DNA of 64,000 nt, taken from NCBI RefSeq assembly GCF_949769225.1, contig NZ_CATKPB010000003.1; one strand, written 5' to 3'. A model generated the notes under the pieces. The model searched no databases, was not told the DNA's origin, and was given only the letters and a program-made list of their open reading frames with translations. The stretch comes from Peptoniphilus_A genitalis. Lineage in GTDB: Bacteria > Bacillota > Clostridia > Tissierellales > Peptoniphilaceae. Below are positions 58,850 through 64,000 of this stretch, piece after piece. Positions within the stretch are counted from its first letter, which is position 1, and every line of letters starts with the position of its first letter. Made by a program: the position numbers and the translations under genes.

Positions 58850-61297
58850 TTACACCTCTTTTCGCACAGGTGGTCTGGTATCAAAGGCATGGAGCAGTTC
58901 TTCAAATACAGGGTGGAACTGTATCACACCGACACGACCATATAAATCACTGATAAGGCATTGCCCGTTTTCCAAATCACGCAATCGCTTCTGATTGTTT
59001 TCGTCCTCTGGGTCTACACCAAAAAAGGCTAAGGTCTTTTTAATCTCGTTAAGGTCAGTGGAACGAAATGCAAATTTTAAGCCGAGGTTATTTTTCAGTT
59101 TTTCATCTAAGAGGTCGTCTGTATTTTGGGTCACGAAATATACCCCAGCGTTCATAGCACGACCAGCCCGAACCAGCTTCATAGATAGTGTTTTTCCTTG
59201 TGCTACCTGTAAAAAGCTCCACGCTTCGTCTAAGTCAACAATTTTAAAAATGCTTCTGTCTGTATGGATAAAGTCTAACGCAAAGGTACTAATGACAATC
59301 AGCATTGCCACCGATAGTAACTCCATTGTGGTATATTCCTCAAAGGAGGTTTCTTTATCGGGAAGTACCAAGTCGGCAACCTGTATGATGTTCAGTTGTT
59401 TTTCAAGACTGATAGACTGCTCCACATATCCATCACTAAAGAGCAGATGTGCAAAGTCATAGTCTGTAAAACTTTCGATATGGTCGGCTATGCTGGTGCT
59501 TATTTGAGTTCCCTCAACCCGTAATTCCTCAATCACTTTCAGAAGACCTCGCACTTCACTATTAGTTACAGCACGAATGGCTTTTCGTAGAACAGGGAAA
59601 CGGTCAGAATCTCGTGATGAAATCCCCGTAAGGAACGTCAAAATGTCGATTGCCAGTGATTCAGAATCTTTGGGATTTTTCATAATCACGTAAGGGTCAA
59701 GTAAGCCTTTATTTTTCTCATCAGAAGTCAGATTGACAATATTAATTTCGTGAGCGATTTCTGGCAAGGTTTCTTTCCATCTGCCACGTTCCGCTTTCGG
59801 GTCAACAATCACTGCTTGTGCCCCATAAAGCACTGCATAATAGACGATAAGGTTATTCGCAAAGGATTTTCCACCGCCTAGCGAACCTACAAAGGCAGAC
59901 GCTAATGCATTGGTTACTGAACCCTTAACCCCTTGACTGGCAAGAGCAGGTTTGAGGTAGACATTGCGTCCTGTATCTAAGCTATAGCCAACATAAATAC
60001 CCTCATTTTCGCCAAGCATTTGAGTAGCACCGAAACCAAGTCCAGCTAAGAAATCAGAGGTTACATACTGAATATAGTCATTCATATAACGCTTGCTTGA
60101 TGGTAAAAATTCTTCATGTAAGCCCAGCATATCTCCAAATGGTCGTACCAACTTGACACTTAAATCGTCATAAAAATCTTTCACTTCATTACAACGACGT
60201 TTCAATTCGTCCAAGTCATTTGCGGAAACACGCACCACATAAGAGAGCTTATACATGGATTCCTTGCTTTGGTCTAAATTATTTTCCAGCTCATTGACAC
60301 TTTCCAGAGCTTCCGCCACATTAGAGCTGGTTTCGTTATCACTTTGCCATGCGTGGTTATCTAGGTCTTTTAGTTCTTTCTTTTTATTACGAACGGTGCT
60401 TAGTGCTTTACGGTTTGCCACGATTTCCACATTCATAGAAGTATCAATCGGGAATGTAAATTGCTGTTGCTGGTAGTAGAAGATTTCAGAGGACGGAAAG
60501 TCCAATTCGCCGACAATGCTGTTGATGGTAAAGTACGCCACATAGACGGTTTCGTCTTCCTGTTGAATTTTTAGGTATCGCTGTTTTTCTTCCACCAGAC
60601 AACGGGTCGGTTTAATAAGGTCATAATATTTAATCAGCGTTTCATTATCCAGCTTCTTCTTTGATAGATGGTACTCATAATCTTCATAAGCTGTACCTGT
60701 CTGTCCATAAAGATGTTCAATCAGATAGCCGAAGTCGTCCTTATCCAGTCTACGGATTTTGAAACGACGAGAGATTTTATTTTCCAAGAGCTTTTCCATC
60801 TTCTGAAAACGCAGGATTTCATCATTACTCATGCTGACAAAATCGCCCATTAGCTTATGGTTCACATCATAGACAAAATCAGACAAAGCATTTTTGGCTT
60901 CAACGGTAAGACTTTTCATAGAAAACTCTTGATCGTTGAGAAGCAACTTAAAGCCGATAAAGAAGCGGTAGTCCACTTGATTTTCGCCAATCATGGATAT
61001 TAAAGCGTCTGTCTGTTGGTCGATTTTGTCATAGGCAATTACTTTGAGTTTGCCAGTTACTTCCTCTTTGGAACGTTCTTGTGCAGAACGTATGCTGGAT
61101 TCTGTACTGATTTGTAGAGCATGAATCTTGCCATCACGATTTTGTGCGATAAGCTGTCTGAAAGAATCATGCACTTGTATTTTCTGTTCTGGACTTAGGA
61201 ATGAGTAATTGTAAGGAATAAGCTCATAATAGGCGTAACATTCGCCATCTTTATTCCAGACCAGATTATTTTCAATGTATTTAATTGGATATGCCAT
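58850..61297 (-). CDS. orf16: Orf16, VirB4-like ATPase
   Basis: An 815-residue ATPase that powers the type IV secretion channel. Walker A in VGSLGGGKSFANN near 465, Walker B in KIVDLDEAWSFLQ near 690, and the downstream VTQNTDDLLD motif. The ATG at 61297 is used because GGAG stands 8 nt upstream; the frame opens 17 codons further, inside orf17. Overlap with orf17 is 17 bp. Confidence 0.96.
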   Translation of the reverse strand: MAYPIKYIENNLVWNKDGECYAYYELIPYNYSFLSPEQKIQVHDSFRQLIAQNRDGKIHALQISTESSIRSAQERSKEEVTGKLKVIAYDKIDQQTDALISMIGENQVDYRFFIGFKLLLNDQEFSMKSLTVEAKNALSDFVYDVNHKLMGDFVSMSNDEILRFQKMEKLLENKISRRFKIRRLDKDDFGYLIEHLYGQTGTAYEDYEYHLSKKKLDNETLIKYYDLIKPTRCLVEEKQRYLKIQQEDETVYVAYFTINSIVGELDFPSSEIFYYQQQQFTFPIDTSMNVEIVANRKALSTVRNKKKELKDLDNHAWQSDNETSSNVAEALESVNELENNLDQSKESMYKLSYVVRVSANDLDELKRRCNEVKDFYDDLSVKLVRPFGDMLGLHEEFLPSSKRYMNDYIQYVTSDFLAGLGFGATQMLGENEGIYVGYSLDTGRNVYLKPALASQGVKGSVTNALASAFVGSLGGGKSFANNLIVYYAVLYGAQAVIVDPKAERGRWKETLPEIAHEINIVNLTSDEKNKGLLDPYVIMKNPKDSESLAIDILTFLTGISSRDSDRFPVLRKAIRAVTNSEVRGLLKVIEELRVEGTQISTSIADHIESFTDYDFAHLLFSDGYVEQSISLEKQLNIIQVADLVLPDKETSFEEYTTMELLSVAMLIVISTFALDFIHTDRSIFKIVDLDEAWSFLQVAQGKTLSMKLVRAGRAMNAGVYFVTQNTDDLLDEKLKNNLGLKFAFRSTDLNEIKKTLAFFGVDPEDENNQKRLRDLENGQCLISDLYGRVGVIQFHPVFEELLHAFDTRPPVRKEV

Positions 61298-61673
61298 AAA
61301 ATTCACTCCTAACTGTCGTAATGGCTTCTTGTGGCTGGTTTCTGCCAAGGGTTACTTTTTTCCCTGCATAGGTCAGCTTTGGTCGCAGTGCATAAGCAAT
61401 GACAGACTTCAAAAATCCATAAGGCTTTTTACCATCAAAGGTTTTTGTAGACATAAACCATGTGAAAGCCACAGGAATTCCAAAATATTTGAGAAATGCT
61501 CCCTCAATCATGGAAAGAGGTGGCAAGTTGCCAAGTATCATAACCGCAAACAGTGACACGACAAACCACGTCATTTGCGTAAAGGTTATGGGAAACGGAA
61601 GTCTAAAATCGTTGATGGAGTACAGCACTTTCTCAACAGACCAAATACTGGTATAGCTTCGTATTTTCTTCAT
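61281..61673 (-). CDS. orf17: Orf17, TcpE-family conjugation membrane protein
   Basis: About 130 residues, with two hydrophobic segments near residues 31-55 and 62-77, then the conserved FDGKKPYGFLKS region. The ATG at 61673 has AAAGGA 8 nt upstream; a longer open frame upstream overlaps ardA. In related elements TcpE is a core part of the transfer channel. Confidence 0.9.
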   Translation of the reverse strand: MKKIRSYTSIWSVEKVLYSINDFRLPFPITFTQMTWFVVSLFAVMILGNLPPLSMIEGAFLKYFGIPVAFTWFMSTKTFDGKKPYGFLKSVIAYALRPKLTYAGKKVTLGRNQPQEAITTVRSEFYGISN

Positions 61674-61686
61674 AGAATCAATCCTT

Positions 61687-62184
61687 TCAATAGACGATTT
61701 CAAAAATCCCATAATTGGTTGTGATAAAAGTTCCCGAAATTTCTAAATCACGACCATAGGATTCGTAATCAATATAGTTTTGAAGACTGGTTGGCACTTC
61801 GCCCAATACTCCAGTTTCTTCAATGTAGTAACGTGCGACATCTGCCATATCATCACAATCCGAGTGAATGATAATATCCTCTTGATGTTCGCTTAGTTCC
61901 TCAATACTTGAAAAATGAGTGAGCAGAGCAGATAGCTCGGATTGTAGTTCCTCTGGCAACTCCGATACCATTTCCCATAGGCGATTGAGTTCGCCAATAG
62001 AAGTGTATTCGTCAACCGTAAAGGGTAACTCATAATCGTGAATGGCGTATTCCTCGTATTCATCATTCAAGCCGATTTTCTCTTTGACTTCTTCAAAATC
62101 AATGGGAAAGGTAAACCAAGCACCGACTAATTCTCCTTCATTGTATTTACCTAAGTTGGCAATATAGACTTGCATATCGTCCAT
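61687..62184 (-). CDS. ardA: Orf18, ArdA antirestriction protein
   Basis: A 165-residue, very acidic DNA mimic that inhibits type I restriction enzymes, protecting newly transferred DNA. It opens DDMQVYIANLGKYNEGELVGAW, as all ArdA do, read here as two blocks, and is about 25 percent Asp/Glu. Full length compared with Tn916 ArdA. Confidence 0.96.
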   Translation of the reverse strand: MDDMQVYIANLGKYNEGELVGAWFTFPIDFEEVKEKIGLNDEYEEYAIHDYELPFTVDEYTSIGELNRLWEMVSELPEELQSELSALLTHFSSIEELSEHQEDIIIHSDCDDMADVARYYIEETGVLGEVPTSLQNYIDYESYGRDLEISGTFITTNYGIFEIVY

Positions 62185-62300
62185 GTGTTCACGTCCTTTC
62201 TTTGTAGAGATTCAAAAATCCCTACCGCACTTCGTTTGGTGTACCATTCTTTTGCGGAACATAAGAAAACCACTTATATTCCACAAAATAACGGTTTAAT

Positions 62301-62522
62301 TTAAGCACCGATAATGCGATTAAATAGCTCTAATAAAATGTCTTTTACTCCAGCAGCGTTGAACACCAAGCCCACCGCAATAATCGCAATGATGAGAAAG
62401 CCAATCAGTTTACTAAACTCACGCTTGAAGCCAAGATACAAGCCAATTACAACGATTGCTAAAAGTACCAGTGATTGAGCATTTGATAGAAACCAGTTAT
62501 AAAGGTTTTGTCCAAAATTCAT
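62301..62522 (-). CDS. orf19: Orf19, small conjugation membrane protein (TcpD-like)
   Basis: A 73-residue protein with two hydrophobic segments (about 13-30 and 37-60) and no soluble domain, matching Tn916 Orf19, of the TcpD type. It lies between ardA (117-bp gap without features) and the relaxase gene. GGAG precedes the ATG. Confidence 0.88.
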   Translation of the reverse strand: MNFGQNLYNWFLSNAQSLVLLAIVVIGLYLGFKREFSKLIGFLIIAIIAVGLVFNAAGVKDILLELFNRIIGA

Positions 62523-62564
62523 AAAAATGTTCTCCTTTCTGTATGCAGTGAATTTGTATTTAAG

Positions 62565-63755
62565 TTATTTTTTTGTCGTTATCACGTCCTGTTCTTTTAC
62601 CGACTGTTGCTTTAAAATCTGCTTGTGTCGGTCTGTCAGTTTCGCATGGTCGAGAATGTCTTTCACAACCTGCGTCTGGTTAATTTCATCAAGTGTAATA
62701 GCAACCTTTAAGGTCGGGGCGACTTGATGAGATAGCCAGTTTAGTGTCCTTTGGAAAGAGTAAGGCTCTGGTTTTGTGGTTAGCTTTAATCGTTCACGAT
62801 TGTTTCCAATAAACCATGCCCATTCTTCATTGAGTTTCCAATCGGAACGTGCTTTTGAATCGTCCTTATCCACAAAGCGGATATACCGATTGATAATCTT
62901 AAAAGCTGTATGCTCTGGATTATCATAGACAAGTAAATCACGTACTGCATAATAGACACGCTCATTTTTTAGTCGGATTTCAAAACGGTTTTTAACCTCT
63001 GCGTCTTCAATGGGAATATCATTTTTCTTGTACTGCTCATAGTCCTTTTCATAGATACAGAAATAGACTTCGCTTTGTAATGAACCGATATAAAGCGTGT
63101 TTCCCATACATTCCTTTTCATCTTTGCGTACCAGTTCGCCACTGCGATAGCTCTTGAAACTGCGGAACACCGAAATACACTCTTCCTGTAGGCATTTTTC
63201 CGTCAGTGTGGGAATATTCAAAATCCCTGTTTTATCGTTGATGGCAAGGTCAAGGCGTTTCATCACGCCACCAGCCACCAAAGCGTCCATAAAGAACTCA
63301 TACCAGCTTCTTTGTTGTGCTAGAAGATAGCTTTCAAATTGTCTGCACCCACGACCTTTTAATTCCACCAGAACACCTTTGTCTATCTCATGAGAGCAGA
63401 GAACGAATATATCGCCTAAGGCATAATGTTCTGAATAAGAATAAAAGCCATAGTCTTCATGAAGAAAATAGGAAAGTTTCAATTGCAATATTTCTTCAAC
63501 CACATGCTGTACGTCCATTGTGGGAAAGCGAATCCTTACATAGTCAAAGAGCATTTCAAGTGGGGCATCGGGATTGAAGCGTTCCAGAGTTTCCCAAAGG
63601 GATTGTTGCAACTCGTCTGATGGCTTAACCTTGCCAGTTTCAATGTCGCTAAGATATTGCCTTGTAATGCCTGTAGCAATAGCCAGTCGGTTTTGAGATA
63701 GCCCATAAGCCAACCGTTTTTCCTTTAAATGCTGTATCAAAGTTTGTTCATTCAG
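62565..63755 (-). CDS. orf20: Orf20, MobT-type relaxase
   Basis: About 396 residues. An N-terminal XRE-type HTH (LAYGLSQNRLAIATGITRQY, then LSDIETGK) at roughly 10-60 is followed by a Rep_trans-family (rolling-circle initiator-like) domain, as in MobT relaxases that nick oriT. The start is unusual: GGAGG is followed 7 nt later by CTG (63755), immediately after an in-frame TAA; the next option is TTG at 63740, 22 nt from GGAGG. I prefer CTG. Its nick site should be in the oriT just upstream. Confidence 0.9.
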   Translation of the reverse strand: MNEQTLIQHLKEKRLAYGLSQNRLAIATGITRQYLSDIETGKVKPSDELQQSLWETLERFNPDAPLEMLFDYVRIRFPTMDVQHVVEEILQLKLSYFLHEDYGFYSYSEHYALGDIFVLCSHEIDKGVLVELKGRGCRQFESYLLAQQRSWYEFFMDALVAGGVMKRLDLAINDKTGILNIPTLTEKCLQEECISVFRSFKSYRSGELVRKDEKECMGNTLYIGSLQSEVYFCIYEKDYEQYKKNDIPIEDAEVKNRFEIRLKNERVYYAVRDLLVYDNPEHTAFKIINRYIRFVDKDDSKARSDWKLNEEWAWFIGNNRERLKLTTKPEPYSFQRTLNWLSHQVAPTLKVAITLDEINQTQVVKDILDHAKLTDRHKQILKQQSVKEQDVITTKK

Positions 63756-63771
63756 TTAAATCCCTCCAATT

Positions 63772-63813
63772 AAAAAAGGTATGTCAACTATTGAAGCTCA
63801 TTTGACATACCAC
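63772..63813 (-). terminator. Terminator hairpin between oriT and orf20
   Basis: Minus-strand 10-bp stem GGTATGTCAA / TTGACATACC with a 14-nt loop and TTTTTT tail, only about 20 nt before the orf20 ribosome site. It would limit transcription entering orf20 from orf21. Confidence 0.75.
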
Positions 63814-63882
63814 GAAATTTTCTAAACTCCTTGTAACCAAAGAATTTTCTGCTATTTTTTTGACTGTTTCCTGTCGATTTGT

Positions 63883-63906
63883 ACCCCCCTGTTAGATACG
63901 GGGGGT
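63883..63906 (-). other. oriT core inverted repeat
   Basis: ACCCCCC (63883-63889) and GGGGGGT (63900-63906) flank a 10-nt loop. This C6/G6 repeat with TAACAG next to the G run resembles the oriT nick region of the Tn916/ICEBs1 group, and it lies in the orf20-orf21 gap, where Tn916 oriT is known to be. The exact nick base is not assigned. Confidence 0.85.
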
Positions 63907-63911
63907 TAGGT

Positions 63912-63992
63912 GCTGGCGTGGCTATCGCCACACCAGCCAGCAAGATCAGTCCACACCTGCGACTTTCGCTTCGCACGTCGCCTGCGTGGACT
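63912..63992. other. Stable hairpins beside oriT (probable single-strand origin)
   Basis: Two strong inverted repeats follow the oriT core: GCTGGCGTGGC / GCCACACCAGC (63912-63937) and AGTCCAC..TGCGAC / GTCGC..GTGGACT (63948-63992). They are the most GC-rich structures in the window. Such folded regions next to a rolling-circle nick site are typical of single-strand origins or relaxase-binding structure. Confidence 0.6.
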
Positions 63993-64000
63993 GTCTGCTG

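Larger units (their letters stand above)
48541..64000 (-). mobile_element. Tn916-family integrative conjugative element carrying tet(M), right-end portion
   Basis: The gene order int-xis-orf8-orf7-orf9-orf6-tet(M)-orf12 to orf20 and the oriT region is that of Tn916, and all products match its proteins over full length as far as I can judge from memory. The int-proximal end is placed near 48541 from the change in composition and the Int arm repeats at 48591-48612; the exact base is inference. The element runs off the window; orf21-orf24 and the left end are not seen. No insertion or disruption is visible. Confidence 0.93.

Noticed and set aside
58995..59462. A 155-codon plus-strand frame
   Set aside because: Antisense shadow of the VirB4-like ATPase gene.
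63788..63976. A 62-codon minus-strand frame before orf20
   Set aside because: It spans the oriT inverted repeats and hairpins, so is better explained as oriT structure.

Overview
The window is a low-GC Firmicutes chromosome segment carrying an integrated Tn916-family conjugative element at its right end. The host genes are AT-rich, with strong GGAGG ribosome sites, a Gram-positive gene repertoire (ctsR-mcsA-mcsB-clpC, cdaA-cdaR, rpmB divergent from yloU-fakA, pheST-zapA-mutS2) and almost complete minus-strand orientation. A Peptoniphilaceae-type anaerobic coccus (Anaerococcus/Peptoniphilus/Finegoldia group) is my inference from gene content; comparing the 16S gene would settle it.

Layout. 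1-1953: a complete 16S rRNA gene on the minus strand, its leader, three or four tandem promoters and the two arms of the pre-16S processing stem. 1950-20000: TPR protein, pgeF, exoA, then a long minus-strand run pheS-pheT-zapA-U32 peptidase-mutS2-argS-membrane protein; tRNA-Trp; coaE-polA. 20060-25674: a DEAD-box helicase with a leader hairpin, an unusual 18-bp degenerate tandem repeat, then recG-rsmD-coaD-coiled-coil gene. 25746-28149: yloU-fakA, divergent from rpmB (plus strand). 28259-30965: folC and brnQ. 31039-36829: the CtsR regulon operon ctsR-mcsA-mcsB-clpC-radA, with CtsR operators in front and a McsB whose kinase active-site motifs are lost. 37010-40487: a secreted protein of unknown function, an EF-G-like GTPase and comEA. 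40632-44518: a two-component system whose operon continues into a lipoprotein and a small membrane protein. 44591-48373: DUF5317-cdaA-cdaR-guaB, pairing c-di-AMP synthesis with IMP dehydrogenase.

From about 48540 to the window end lies a Tn916-type integrative conjugative element, read from its int end: int, xis, orf8, orf7, orf9 (plus strand), orf6, tet(M) with its leader peptide orf12, then orf13 to orf20 and the oriT region. All transfer genes in view are uninterrupted, so the element looks functional; orf21-orf24 and the left end lie beyond base 64000. Its base composition is visibly less AT-rich than the host's. In this family transcription starting upstream of tet(M), orf7 and orf8 runs through xis-int and, after excision and circularisation, into the transfer genes, so the leaders and hairpins upstream of orf12 and orf7 are the control points.

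I see no CRISPR array, no insertion sequence and no clearly new defence system. The least expected items are the inactive-looking McsB, the 18-bp repeat array next to the helicase gene, a short second leader ORF in the tet(M) leader, and an rRNA-leader-like (boxA-like) sequence upstream of xis.
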